A stretch of 10,804 nucleotides of DNA from Pseudomonadota bacterium (GTDB lineage Bacteria; Pseudomonadota; Gammaproteobacteria; SZUA-229). Made by a program: the position numbers and the translations under genes. The stretch is taken from contig DAOVJH010000021.1 in the NCBI GenBank assembly GCA_030673345.1, forward strand, positions 1 to 10,804, read 5' to 3'. Numbering within the stretch: the first letter of the stretch is position 1; each line of letters begins with the position of its first letter. This document shows positions 1 to 8,115 of the stretch, piece by piece. The notes under the pieces are model-generated. The model saw nothing but the letters and a program-made list of their open reading frames with translations. It was not told where the DNA came from and ran no database searches.

Positions 1-412
1 GACCCAGTGCCGCTATTTTAGCATCATTTACATAGACCCCTGGAGCATCCCGCCTGGCGCAGGAATCGACACCATAACCTGCAAGCAGATCGATAACCGT
101 CTGCTCGAGGGTCGTCACCAGCTGGCGCACACCGATACCTAAGCGGTTCAGGTCCAGCAGGGTATACACCACGATCTGGCCCGGGCCATGATAGGTAACC
201 TGTCCGCCACGATCAGAATTGATTATCGGAATTCCCGCCGGGTTTAATACGTGTTCCGCTTTACCGTTTTTACCCAGGGTATAGACTGGCGGATGCTGCA
301 GGAACCAGAGCTCGTCAGCGGTGTCCGACTGGCGGGAATCAGTAAAATCCTGCATCTTCTGCCAGCTCGCCTGATAATCGACTTCACCGAGATGGCGCAC
401 TGTTGGAGACAT
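1..412 (-). CDS. lipB: Lipoyl(octanoyl) transferase LipB, C-terminal part missing at window edge
   Basis: LipB moves octanoyl groups from octanoyl-ACP to the lipoyl domains of 2-oxoacid dehydrogenases and the glycine cleavage H protein, the first step of endogenous lipoate assembly in the cytoplasm. Translation of the minus strand from the ATG at 412 gives 137 residues before the edge. The family signature [13 protein letters not shown] is at about residues 67-79. RRDAPGVYV is followed by AKIAALG, whose Lys132 aligns with the conserved catalytic Lys of LipB. Full-length members have a little over 200 residues, so about 70 are missing, including the catalytic Cys. The start is fixed because the frame upstream is closed by the ybeD stop at 428-430, leaving no other ATG; no clear Shine-Dalgarno is visible. 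It lies 15 bases after ybeD, implying cotranscription. Identification is secure. Confidence 0.95.
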   Translation of the reverse strand, partial: MSPTVRHLGEVDYQASWQKMQDFTDSRQSDTADELWFLQHPPVYTLGKNGKAEHVLNPAGIPIINSDRGGQVTYHGPGQIVVYTLLDLNRLGIGVRQLVTTLEQTVIDLLAGYGVDSCARRDAPGVYVNDAKIAALG

Positions 413-427
413 CGACAGAACGCAGCG

Positions 428-733
428 CTACAAGGCTATCGATACATGTTCGCAGGCAGTCAGCTCCATATAGATCGCATCAAGCTGCTCCTTACTGTGC
501 GCGGTGACAGTAATGGTGATCGCTGTATACTTGCCTGTTTTACTGGGTCTCATCTTCAGCGCATCTTCAGCTAAATTTTCAACATGACGATTGACGATTT
601 CGATTACGGCAATCTCAAGTTCATCACATGCCAGACCCATGGCTTTAATCGGGAACTCACAGGGAAACTCGAGCAACGTTTCACCATCCTTCAGCGTCAG
701 GTCATGTAATTTTATTTCTTTGTCGTCAGTCAT
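428..733 (-). CDS. ybeD: DUF493 / YbeD family protein
   Basis: This is a 101-residue protein of the YbeD (DUF493) family, a small ACT-like alpha/beta fold of unsettled function. The stretch LLEFPCEFPIKAMG (about 20-33) matches the family opening (LLEFPTPFTYKVMG in E. coli), followed by the helix with EIVNRH and the strand region RPSKTGKYTAITITVTA, equivalent to the KPSSKGNYHSVSITINA stretch. The N-terminus is about 14 residues longer than E. coli YbeD. Start ATG at 733; no strong ribosome binding site is seen. The gene sits between the aminotransferase (29 bases upstream) and lipB (15 bases downstream). The ybeD-lipB adjacency is conserved in E. coli, which supports both calls. Function is not inferable beyond family membership. 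Confidence 0.93.
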   Translation of the reverse strand: MTDDKEIKLHDLTLKDGETLLEFPCEFPIKAMGLACDELEIAVIEIVNRHVENLAEDALKMRPSKTGKYTAITITVTAHSKEQLDAIYMELTACEHVSIAL

Positions 734-762
734 AATTAAATGATGAGCCGTATCTATTAGCT

Positions 763-1641
763 CTATAATTTTTCATTGCTGCTGCGCAGCTGCTGTTTAT
801 ACTGCTGATACAGATCCATCACACGCTTCCACATATCACCAGCAGTACCTGCGCCGACCGCTTCACTGTTTAAGCTGATGACAGGCGCTATCTCGCGTGT
901 CGAACTGGTCATCCAGATCTCATCAGCGGTATACAGCTCAGCTTCTTTCAGTTCGCGCTCTTCCACCAATATGGTGTTACTTTCAGCGATTTCAATCACC
1001 AGATCGCGAGTAATGCCCGGCAACAGCTTATGCCCGGTCGGCGGCGTGACCAAAACGTCATTTTTTACGACAAAAACATTACTTGCCGTGCCTTCGCTCA
1101 CCATACAATTTTTAATCAAGATCGCATCGTCAACACCCGCTGTAACTGCCTGCTGCTTGAGCATCACATTGGCGACCAGCGATGTTGACTTGATATCACA
1201 GGCAGCCCAGCGAAAATCATCAACGGTAATCACCGAGATGCCCGCTGATACTTTTTCGATATCGGGCGCTACCACCTGTAACACCATCGCAAAGACAGTA
1301 GGCGGATACTCCGTCTTAATACCAAGATCACGCTTCTGGTAAGCGCCTCGCGAGATCTGCAGATAAATAGCGCGATCCCCGCCATCATTCCTGGCGAGCA
1401 GGTCATCAAAAATATTCAGCCAGGTATCATCATCGTTAGGATTAGGCAGGCTGATTCGGTCCAGACTGTTCTGCAACCGCTTCAGGTGCCCATCAGGGCG
1501 CAACAGTTTATTGCCAAAAACAGGTATCACCTCATAAACGCCGTCACCAAAAAGAAAACCACGATCCATCACTGAAATTGTGGCTTCTGCGACGGGCATA
1601 AAATGCCCGTTTAAATAGATTATATCCTGTGCGTTATCCAA
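763..1641 (-). CDS. dat: D-amino acid aminotransferase-like, fold type IV PLP enzyme
   Basis: A 292-residue class IV (fold type IV) PLP aminotransferase, closest by eye to D-alanine/D-amino acid transaminases, which interconvert D-Ala and D-Glu for peptidoglycan. Visible landmarks are RGFLFGDGVYEVIPV (28-42), RWAACDIKSTSL with the PLP lysine at Lys151, VSEGTASNVF (181-190, cofactor-binding Glu183), LLPGITRD (206-213) and MTSSTREI near 245-250. The canonical Arg-x-His substrate-carboxylate motif after the QxxRG strand reads RDL here, so His appears replaced by Leu and specificity is less certain. The start is TTG at 1641: the frame opens shortly upstream after a TAA with no ATG, and the next Met would remove the conserved YLNG strand. 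It lies 49 bases after dacA and 29 before ybeD, a common proteobacterial arrangement. A branched-chain or 4-amino-4-deoxychorismate-type role is less likely but not excluded. Confidence 0.85.
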   Translation of the reverse strand: MDNAQDIIYLNGHFMPVAEATISVMDRGFLFGDGVYEVIPVFGNKLLRPDGHLKRLQNSLDRISLPNPNDDDTWLNIFDDLLARNDGGDRAIYLQISRGAYQKRDLGIKTEYPPTVFAMVLQVVAPDIEKVSAGISVITVDDFRWAACDIKSTSLVANVMLKQQAVTAGVDDAILIKNCMVSEGTASNVFVVKNDVLVTPPTGHKLLPGITRDLVIEIAESNTILVEERELKEAELYTADEIWMTSSTREIAPVISLNSEAVGAGTAGDMWKRVMDLYQQYKQQLRSSNEKL

Positions 1642-1690
1642 AAGTGTTATTCGCCCATTAAGTCTGAGTTAACCGAAAACCTGATTCCCG

Positions 1691-2857
1691 TTAATTGATC
1701 ATGCGCAACACATAATCTTTTGCCTGTTGAAACAGGCTGCCTTCATTAACTGTCTCCAGCGCCACCAGCGGCACCGATGCAAGCACTTCATCGCCGAGTG
1801 AAACATTAACGACACCGATCTGCTGCCCCTTAGAAACAGGTGCTTCAATATTTTTATCGATATCCATGCTGGCATCAAGTTTGTCATACGCGCCACGCGG
1901 AATCGCGATCGCAAGATCATCCGCCAGACCGACTGTCAGGGTCTCGTATTCTCCGCTCCAGACACGGGGACGGCTTAACACTTCACCTGCACCATATAGC
2001 GTATGTGATTCATAAAAACGGAACCCATAATTCATTAAAGCCTGGCTCACATTCGCCCGGGCTTTTTTACTGTCCGTGCCTAGCGCAACAGAGATAACAC
2101 GCATGTCAGAGCGCATAGCGGAAGCGACCAGGCAATATCCTGCAGATTCGGTATGGCCGGTCTTCATGCCATCAACCGTTTCATCACGCCACAGCAGTTT
2201 ATTTCGATTGTACTGTTTGATGCTGTTATAGGTGTACTCTTTCTCGGCATACCACTCATAGTGCTCAGGAAACTCAGCGATGATCGCAGCAGCTATTTTT
2301 GCGATGTCACGCGCAGTCGTCAGGTGTTTCTTGTCAGGCCAGCCCGTACTGTTCACAAAATGAGTATTTTCCATACCCAGTTCAGCAGCATACTGGTTCA
2401 TCAATTGCACAAAGGCATCTTCCGTTCCTGCAACATGTTCAGCCAGTGCGACACTGGCATCATTCCCTGACTGGATGATAAGCCCCTTCAGCAGGTCATG
2501 TACTGAGACACTGGTATTGACCTCAAGGTACATCCTCGAACCACCCATACGCCATGCTTTCTCACTGATATCAACCATGTCTTCCATGGTCAGTCGATCA
2601 GCTTCGAGTTCTTTATACACGACATACGATGTCATCATTTTAGTGATGCTCGCAGGCTCTACCTGCACATCGGGATTTTTTTCTGCCAGCACTTTGCCAC
2701 TGGCAAAATCAACGACATAATAATTTTTAGCGGCTACATCAGGTGCTGCTGGTACAGGCATAGCAGCTAACGCCAAATTAAAATTCAATACAGCCAGTAT
2801 AAAAACGACGAGATGAAAAACGTTTTTTATCGAATACAATTTCTTTGAGTACATCAT
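1691..2857 (-). CDS. dacA: D-alanyl-D-alanine carboxypeptidase, PBP5/6 type (DacA/DacC)
   Basis: This low-molecular-mass penicillin-binding protein removes the terminal D-Ala from peptidoglycan pentapeptides in the periplasm. All three active-site motifs are present: Ser70-Ile-Thr-Lys73, Ser130-Gly-Asn132 and Lys232-Thr-Gly234. A signal peptide covers about residues 1-31 (basic MMYSKK, hydrophobic core, cleavage near LALAA). After the catalytic domain comes the PBP5-type C-terminal beta domain. The last residues (SLFQQAKDYVLRMIN) form an amphipathic helix of the kind that anchors PBP5/6 to the outer face of the inner membrane. The 388-residue length fits the family. Two adjacent ATGs (2857 and 2854) could start translation; the first is taken. 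The 122 bases upstream are AT-rich and might contain a promoter, but no convincing -35/-10 pair or terminator was found. Confidence 0.96.
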   Translation of the reverse strand: MMYSKKLYSIKNVFHLVVFILAVLNFNLALAAMPVPAAPDVAAKNYYVVDFASGKVLAEKNPDVQVEPASITKMMTSYVVYKELEADRLTMEDMVDISEKAWRMGGSRMYLEVNTSVSVHDLLKGLIIQSGNDASVALAEHVAGTEDAFVQLMNQYAAELGMENTHFVNSTGWPDKKHLTTARDIAKIAAAIIAEFPEHYEWYAEKEYTYNSIKQYNRNKLLWRDETVDGMKTGHTESAGYCLVASAMRSDMRVISVALGTDSKKARANVSQALMNYGFRFYESHTLYGAGEVLSRPRVWSGEYETLTVGLADDLAIAIPRGAYDKLDASMDIDKNIEAPVSKGQQIGVVNVSLGDEVLASVPLVALETVNEGSLFQQAKDYVLRMIN

Positions 2858-2979
2858 GGAATATTTTTTAAACTCTCTATCAACTACTTTTATTAATTTT
2901 TATCGCTATTTTGTATCATTTGTTTTTAAGGCGTTAACAGCCCTGAGACTCGGATCAGCCAGACAAATCCTTTTAAGCC

Positions 2980-3780
2980 CTAATTATTTCTGACAATCTT
3001 TATATTTTTATGATTGTTCTGTTTAAGCTGGCTCAACACCTGCTCTGCCACGTTCTCAGAAGGTAGGGGCCCGATCCTCACTCTGTAGAGGGCTTTTCCT
3101 TTTTTACTTTCGATGTGCAACCTGACATCATGAAAACCTTCCCCTTGCAGCTTACCTAGATGCTGCAGGGCATTTTCCTCGGTAGAAAATGCCGCCACCT
3201 GCACGTAGAGTTTATCATTATCTGAAGCTGGTGATTCCACTATGGCCGCGCTGCGCAGTCGATTATTCTCCTTTTCAGTCGTCACCACACGGATCGACAC
3301 GTTAGCCGTACCAGCCTGCGCCACACCCAGCTTGGTCGCCGCCGCATAAGACAGATCGATGATCCTGCCTGCATGAAAAGGCCCTCGGTCATTTACCTTC
3401 ACTATCGCTTTGCGGCCATTATCATGATTAGTCACTTCGACGAAGACCGGTATCGGCAGAGTCTTATGCGCGGCGGTCATCGCGTACATATCATAATCCT
3501 CACCACTGGATGTACGCTCACCGTGAAACTTGTTGCCATACCATGAAGCAATACCCTTCTGCTGAAAACCAGCAGAAGAATCCCTAACGTAATAAGTCGT
3601 TCCAAATACCTCGTAACTTTGAGGGTTACCATATTTGCTAGGGGCCACCGACACCGGAACAGCATCAGGAATCTCATTCCACCGTTTCGAATAGTTCGCT
3701 GGCGCGCTGTCTTTTACCTGACCGCATGACGACAGGCAGAGAGCAAACGTCAAAACTGAGAACTTCTGCAGAGCACTCAC
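2980..3780 (-). CDS. rlpA: RlpA septal-ring lipoprotein / lytic transglycosylase with SPOR domain
   Basis: A 266-residue outer-membrane lipoprotein. The lipobox Leu16-Ser-Ser-Cys19 follows a short signal peptide, so Cys19 should be lipidated. The double-psi beta-barrel domain covers about 76-167 (KGIASWYGNKFHGERTSSGE, AMTAAHKTLP, VKVNDRGPFHAGRIIDLS). His105 and Asp131 sit where RlpA enzymes that cleave naked glycan strands have their essential residues, so activity is likely; E. coli RlpA itself lacks detectable activity. A C-terminal SPOR domain (about 191-263, opening LYVQVAAFST) should bind denuded septal glycan. The protein is shorter than E. coli RlpA (362 aa), mostly through a short linker. 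The start is GTG at 3780, backed by a strong upstream Shine-Dalgarno. It follows mltB by 43 bases, pairing two glycan-cleaving proteins. Confidence 0.95.
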   Translation of the reverse strand: MSALQKFSVLTFALCLSSCGQVKDSAPANYSKRWNEIPDAVPVSVAPSKYGNPQSYEVFGTTYYVRDSSAGFQQKGIASWYGNKFHGERTSSGEDYDMYAMTAAHKTLPIPVFVEVTNHDNGRKAIVKVNDRGPFHAGRIIDLSYAAATKLGVAQAGTANVSIRVVTTEKENNRLRSAAIVESPASDNDKLYVQVAAFSTEENALQHLGKLQGEGFHDVRLHIESKKGKALYRVRIGPLPSENVAEQVLSQLKQNNHKNIKIVRNN

Positions 3781-3790
3781 GACTGCCCGT

Positions 3791-3797
3791 CCTCCTC
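3791..3797 (-). promoter_or_regulatory. Strong Shine-Dalgarno deciding the rlpA GTG start
   Basis: Read on the minus strand this is GAGGAGG, an almost perfect anti-16S match, 10 bases before the GTG at 3780. It is the strongest ribosome binding site in the cluster and supports GTG rather than a downstream start. Confidence 0.75.
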
Positions 3798-3823
3798 GAA
3801 TCCACTCAATATGACTTTATCGA

Positions 3824-4831
3824 TCAATTTTTTAACTTCTCACTTAACTGGAACACCGCCATGGCATATAACTCACTGTGGTTATACCGTGTGATCACAT
3901 AAAAATTTTTCAATCCGAGCCAGTACTCATCACCGCTTTTACCTTCAAACTTCAACAGGCTGGCAAGTTGTTTGCCATCGAGAAGGGCGTCAGATTTCAC
4001 GCCCTGCTTTTCGAGCTCACTGACGGAAACGTATGGTTTTAGTGTGTTCTTCTTTCTGACGATCGACTTGTTTTTAACTGAGACGGGATGCGTTACTTCA
4101 GCACCCGCTTTCCAGCCATGCTCGCTGAAATAATTTGCGACACTGCCGATCACGTCTTCCGTGCTGTTCCACAGGTCACGCTTGCCATCACCGTCAAAAT
4201 CCACTGCGTAATGCCGGTAACTGCTGGATATAAACTGCGGCATACCCATCGCGCCGGCATAGGATCCTGTCATCTTATCTACATCGATATTTTCTTCTTT
4301 CGACAACAGTAAAAACTGCTTCAACTCACTTTTGAAAAAGGCACTGCGTTTCGGGTAATCAAAGCCTAATGTCGTCAATGAATCAAACACCGTATATTTT
4401 CCCGTGTGTTTTCCGTAATACGTCTCCACACCTATTATTGCCGCGATGATCTCAACAGGCACACCGTATTCTTTTTCGGCACGTTTTAACGTGGCCTGGT
4501 GTTCTTTAATAAACTTCCTGCCTTTGTTGCTTCGACTATCTGTCACGAAGATGGGGCGATACTGTTTCCAGGTGAGTTCTCTTTCAGCCGGTTTCGCGAT
4601 CGACTCCAAAACATTATCCAGTCGTTTCGCATTTGAAAATTTAGCGACCAGATAAGCTTTGTCGAAACCATGCTTATCGACCATCTCATTTATAAAACTT
4701 TTTACATCTGCTCTTTGCGCATAGTTCATCTGCGCCGATGCGGCGTACGCATCGATAGATAGTAAAAACACAAAACCCAAAAACATGCTCTTAATTATCT
4801 TCTGATGTACTTCTATTATTCTTGTTTTCAT
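3824..4831 (-). CDS. mltB: Lytic murein transglycosylase B, MltB/SltB type
   Basis: This periplasmic lytic transglycosylase cleaves MurNAc-GlcNAc bonds with formation of 1,6-anhydroMurNAc. The 335 residues match the MltB (Slt35) family: VPVEIIAAIIGVETYYGKHTG places the catalytic acid at Glu136. TLGFDYPKRSAFF and GSYAGAMGMPQFISSSYRHYAVD are family signatures, and DFDGDGKRDLW (211-221) is the EF-hand-like calcium loop. The C-terminal LGLKNFYVITRYNHSELYAMAVFQL is also typical. Unlike E. coli MltB there is no lipobox and no cysteine; the N-terminus looks like a type I signal peptide cleaved near DAYA-AS (about 30). That suggests a soluble periplasmic form. Start ATG at 4831, with AGGAAA about 9 bases upstream. 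It lies 82 bases after rodA and 43 before rlpA. Confidence 0.95.
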   Translation of the reverse strand: MKTRIIEVHQKIIKSMFLGFVFLLSIDAYAASAQMNYAQRADVKSFINEMVDKHGFDKAYLVAKFSNAKRLDNVLESIAKPAERELTWKQYRPIFVTDSRSNKGRKFIKEHQATLKRAEKEYGVPVEIIAAIIGVETYYGKHTGKYTVFDSLTTLGFDYPKRSAFFKSELKQFLLLSKEENIDVDKMTGSYAGAMGMPQFISSSYRHYAVDFDGDGKRDLWNSTEDVIGSVANYFSEHGWKAGAEVTHPVSVKNKSIVRKKNTLKPYVSVSELEKQGVKSDALLDGKQLASLLKFEGKSGDEYWLGLKNFYVITRYNHSELYAMAVFQLSEKLKN

Positions 4832-4913
4832 ACAATTACGTTTCCTGTTACTACTCTCTTAAATATTTTTCAAAATGTAAATACAATGTTAAGCATCGAC
4901 TGCGCCCTGAAAC

Positions 4914-6047
4914 TTACCTGGTGATCAGCCTGCGATTAGTGCTGATCGACATCAAGATGCCAAATCCGGCCATCAGTGTCACCATCGATGTTCCGCCGTA
5001 GCTAACGAGGGGCAATGGCACGCCGACGACAGGCAGGATTCCCGAAACCATGCCCACGTTGACAAACAGATAAACAAAAAATGTCATACTCAGGCTGCCT
5101 GCCAGCAATCGCCCAAAACTGTCCTGTGCGTTTACCGCAATATACAACCCTCGGATGATGATAAAGGCATACAGTGACAGCAATACGATAGCACCCATGA
5201 TACCAAATTCTTCAGCGAACACCGCAAAGATAAAGTCAGTGGTGCGCTCAGGAATAAAGTCCAGCTGAGACTGAGTACCATTCAGCCAGCCTTTTCCATA
5301 GATGCCACCCGAGCCGATCGCGATCATAGACTGGATGATGTGGTAACCGGAACCCAGCGGGTCGCTCTCTGGATCAAACAACGTCAATACCCGCTGCTTC
5401 TGATAATCATGCATGAACTGCCACAGCACCGGGATAAGCGCCAACATGGTGAAAAGTGAACCAAATAGTATCCGCCAGCGGATACCGCCAAAAAACACCA
5501 CAAAAAAGCCGGCTGCAGCCACCAGCAGCGAGGTACCCAGATCTGGCTGCCTGGCTATCAACATCGTCGGTATAATCACCAGCAACAGGGAAATAAATAA
5601 TGAGCCCACTCTCGGTGGAAACGGTTTCTTACACAGATACCAGGCCAGCATCATCGGCGTCACCAGCTTCATCATCTCTGACGGCTGAAACCGTATGACA
5701 TAGAGATTTAGCCAGCGTTGCGCACCCTTGCCGACATCACCGGCGAGCAGCACCAGTATCAATAATATGATACCGAATGCAAAAAACCAGGGCGCCCAGA
5801 GATACAGGGTATGCGGCGGAATCTGTGCGACAAAAAACATGACTGCAAAGGCGATCGACAAACGTATGACCTGACGCTGAACGATATCGACCGAACCATC
5901 GGATGCGCTGTACAAGACACCGAGGCCGGCAGCCATCAGCAGTAACAAACCTGTGAGCAGCACAGGATCGATATGCAGGTACTGTAAAAACCGAGAGCTT
6001 CTACTCTGATAGTCTGATTCAAAAAATTGTGTACTTGTACTTAACAT
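4914..6047 (-). CDS. rodA: RodA, SEDS peptidoglycan glycosyltransferase of the elongasome
   Basis: RodA polymerises lipid II into glycan strands during side-wall growth, working with PBP2 and MreBCD in the inner membrane. The 377 residues show a polytopic SEDS protein with roughly ten hydrophobic segments. Diagnostic stretches are RWLNLYVIRFQPSEMMKL (111-128), ARQPDLGTSLL (165-175), the extracellular loop with DPLGSGYHIIQSMIAIGSGG, and PERTTDFIFAVFAEEFG (266-282). Asp271 of that last stretch aligns with the catalytic Asp of E. coli RodA. VGVPLPLVSYGGTSM near 341-355 is the C-terminal SEDS signature. The start is ATG at 6047; an in-frame TAA upstream is followed by no other ATG. It follows mrdA by 84 bases, a wider gap than in E. 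coli, and that gap holds a short open frame. Confidence 0.97.
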   Translation of the reverse strand: MLSTSTQFFESDYQSRSSRFLQYLHIDPVLLTGLLLLMAAGLGVLYSASDGSVDIVQRQVIRLSIAFAVMFFVAQIPPHTLYLWAPWFFAFGIILLILVLLAGDVGKGAQRWLNLYVIRFQPSEMMKLVTPMMLAWYLCKKPFPPRVGSLFISLLLVIIPTMLIARQPDLGTSLLVAAAGFFVVFFGGIRWRILFGSLFTMLALIPVLWQFMHDYQKQRVLTLFDPESDPLGSGYHIIQSMIAIGSGGIYGKGWLNGTQSQLDFIPERTTDFIFAVFAEEFGIMGAIVLLSLYAFIIIRGLYIAVNAQDSFGRLLAGSLSMTFFVYLFVNVGMVSGILPVVGVPLPLVSYGGTSMVTLMAGFGILMSISTNRRLITR

Positions 6048-6106
6048 GGTTGCTTTTCGTTCACTGAAATCAGTTCGGTAATCATTGCTGGCGGTGCGAG
6101 ATTCAT
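6041..6106 (-). CDS. Possible 21-codon leader ORF overlapping the rodA start
   Basis: In the mrdA-rodA gap an ATG at 6106 opens a 21-codon frame beginning MNLAPPAMITEL and ending KQPC. Its TAA (6041-6043) lies just inside rodA, so the last codons overlap the rodA ATG (6045-6047) in a different frame. It is not in frame with the end of mrdA. No clear Shine-Dalgarno precedes its ATG, and the spacer before rodA also has only a weak GAAAAG-like site. Termination across the next start is the geometry of translational coupling, but a frame this short can arise by chance. Coding status is unproven. Confidence 0.2.
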   Translation of the reverse strand: MNLAPPAMITELISVNEKQPC

Positions 6107-6131
6107 TTTATTCAACCAGGTACCGCTCTTA

Positions 6132-7994
6132 TTATTTAGATGAAGCTGAAGAATACTTTTCCATATAGCGCTGGATTATTTGTCTCGCAATCGGCGCCAT
6201 CTTACTGCCGTGCTCACCATTCTCTGCGACCACAGCCACAGCCAATATCGGATCTTCTGCCGGCCCAAAACCGATAAACAGGCCATGGTCACGAAGCTTT
6301 TTAGCTACGGTCTCTTCATCGTACTCTTCATCTTGCGCGATACCGAAAACCTGTGCCGTTCCGGTCTTACCCGCCATTTTAAATTTCATACCCCAGCCTG
6401 TTGCACGTGCTGTACCCCAGGTGCCATGAACCACCTTTTTCATCGCTTCAAACATCACGTCCCAGTGGCTATCCCTACGTAACTTAATCATGGTCTTAGA
6501 TGGGTCTCTCGATCTGACTGTATCCTCACCCGACACATGTATCTCTTTAAGCAGTCTGGGCACGATCTTTTCTCCGCGGCTTGCAAGCGCTGCCGTTGCC
6601 ACGGCTAGCTGTACTGGTGTTGCCAGCATATATCCCTGACCAATTCCAGCGATCAAGGTTTCACCCGGATACCAGACTGTTCGCTTTTTTTCTTTCTTCC
6701 ATGCTCTCGATGGCAGCAAACCTCGGCGCTCACCTAGCAGATCGATACCGGTTTTTGCACCAAAACCAAACTGCGCCAAAAAATCATGCATACTATCAAT
6801 GCCCATACGATATGCCAGTTCATAAAAATAAACATCACACGATTGCTCGATAGCTTTGCTTAGATCCACCATACCATGACCTTCTTTTTTCCAGTCACGA
6901 TATTTGCGCTCTGTATCATCACCCGGCAGCAGATAATGCCCTTTGCAATGCAGCGATTCTCTCACACCAAATCGCCGTTGCTCGATGCCCGCCAGCGCAA
7001 GGAATGGCTTAAAAGTTGAACCCGGTGGGTATTGACCAAATATCGCCCTGTTAAACAATGGCTTATAAACGCCATGCGACAGTGCATTGTAATCTTTATG
7101 ACTGATACCGTGAACAAACAGATTAGGATCAAAACCAGGTTTACTGACAAACACTACGACTGCACCATTATGTGGTTCGATCGCGATAACTGAACCCGCA
7201 AAATCACCCAACATTTCTTCAGCTATTTTTTGTAATTCAATATCCAGGTTCAGAACCAGATCATTACCGGCAATCGGGGCAACTTTGTCGATGGCACGCA
7301 ACACTCTGCCCTGCGCATTTACCTCAACTTTTTGACGACCGACCATGCCATGCAGCTCGGCCTCATAATATTTTTCAAGCCCGGTTTTACCGATATGCGA
7401 AGTGCCACGATAATTGCCCTCATCGATCACGGTCAATTCTTTCCGATTGATCCTGCCGACATAACCTACCGCATGCGCGGCCGCTTTACCCTGTGGATAA
7501 TAACGGCTTAATCGCGCATTTATATCCATACCGGGAAAACGGTGGCGGTTCACTGCCAGTTTTGCAACTTCCTCTTCATTTAGACGGGTACGCAGTGAGA
7601 TACGCTGGAACGAACGGCGAACACGGAGTTGATCTTTAAACCGCTCTATCTCGCTATCACTGATAGTGACGATCTCTCTCAGACCGGTTAAAGTCGCATC
7701 CATGTCATCAACTTGTTCCGGGATTATCTCGAGGTGAAATGTCGGTTTGTTTTCAGCCAGAACAACCCCGTTACGGTCATGGATAAGGCCGCGCGTGGGC
7801 GGCAGCTCCATCAGCCGGATACGATTATTCTCAGACAGGTCAGCAAAGTGTTTGTAATCAACGATCTGCAGCCAGGCCAGGCGAAATAACAGCCCGGACA
7901 GCATCAGCAAACAGATAAGCACTGCTACAATCACGCGAAACTTAAACAAACTCGCCTGATAAGAATGATCAGAATAATGAGACTGATACGGCAT
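6132..7994 (-). CDS. mrdA: Penicillin-binding protein 2 (MrdA), elongasome transpeptidase
   Basis: This class B penicillin-binding protein cross-links peptidoglycan during cell elongation, activates RodA, and is the target of mecillinam in related bacteria. Its 620 residues are close to the 633 of E. coli PBP2. A short cytoplasmic N-terminus precedes one membrane anchor (about 20-42). The non-catalytic dimerisation/linker region includes LPPTRGLIHDRNGVVLAEN and GKTGLEKYYEAELHG. The transpeptidase domain carries Ser326-Thr-Phe-Lys329, Ser385-Cys-Asp387 and Lys543-Thr-Gly545. The SCD version of the second motif is normal for PBP2. Start ATG at 7994; no Shine-Dalgarno is visible just upstream. 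As the first gene of the minus-strand cluster it is divergent from adk, and no mreD lies upstream, so the elongasome cluster is separated from mreBCD here. Confidence 0.97.
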   Translation of the reverse strand: MPYQSHYSDHSYQASLFKFRVIVAVLICLLMLSGLLFRLAWLQIVDYKHFADLSENNRIRLMELPPTRGLIHDRNGVVLAENKPTFHLEIIPEQVDDMDATLTGLREIVTISDSEIERFKDQLRVRRSFQRISLRTRLNEEEVAKLAVNRHRFPGMDINARLSRYYPQGKAAAHAVGYVGRINRKELTVIDEGNYRGTSHIGKTGLEKYYEAELHGMVGRQKVEVNAQGRVLRAIDKVAPIAGNDLVLNLDIELQKIAEEMLGDFAGSVIAIEPHNGAVVVFVSKPGFDPNLFVHGISHKDYNALSHGVYKPLFNRAIFGQYPPGSTFKPFLALAGIEQRRFGVRESLHCKGHYLLPGDDTERKYRDWKKEGHGMVDLSKAIEQSCDVYFYELAYRMGIDSMHDFLAQFGFGAKTGIDLLGERRGLLPSRAWKKEKKRTVWYPGETLIAGIGQGYMLATPVQLAVATAALASRGEKIVPRLLKEIHVSGEDTVRSRDPSKTMIKLRRDSHWDVMFEAMKKVVHGTWGTARATGWGMKFKMAGKTGTAQVFGIAQDEEYDEETVAKKLRDHGLFIGFGPAEDPILAVAVVAENGEHGSKMAPIARQIIQRYMEKYSSASSK

Positions 7995-8087
7995 AGAAAA
8001 TTTTGATTAAAAAGGATTTATTATTATTTTTATCGTTTTTTCGAGCAAAAACACGCAAAAAGTACGAATTAGCAAAAAAGTTACTCA

Positions 8088-8093
8088 ATTATA
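8088..8093 (-). promoter_or_regulatory. Candidate -10 box for the mrdA operon
   Basis: On the minus strand this hexamer is TATAAT, a perfect sigma70 -10, about 94 bases before the mrdA ATG. At 16-18 base spacing the -35 region (around 8111-8117) is poor, so recognition would rely on an activator or the -10 alone. It is the only consensus -10 I found between mrdA and adk on this strand, hence a reasonable but unproven operon promoter. Confidence 0.4.
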
Positions 8094-8115
8094 TAGTGTT
8101 TCAGCTGTTTCAGGC

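Noticed and set aside
878..1342. A 154-codon plus-strand open frame opposite the aminotransferase gene
   Set aside because: It lies entirely inside a well-supported minus-strand gene with conserved motifs, and its translation is low-complexity Ser/Thr-rich without recognisable domains. It is an antisense shadow.
2858..2979. Possible terminator or riboswitch in the rlpA-dacA gap
   Set aside because: Only short imperfect inverted repeats (such as GGCTGTTAACGCC and CTGA/TCAG) were found, with no GC-rich stem followed by a T-tract and no recognisable RNA motif.
4832..4913. Promoter between rodA and mltB
   Set aside because: The spacer is AT-rich, but hexamer matches are weak and badly spaced; cotranscription with rodA is the simpler reading.
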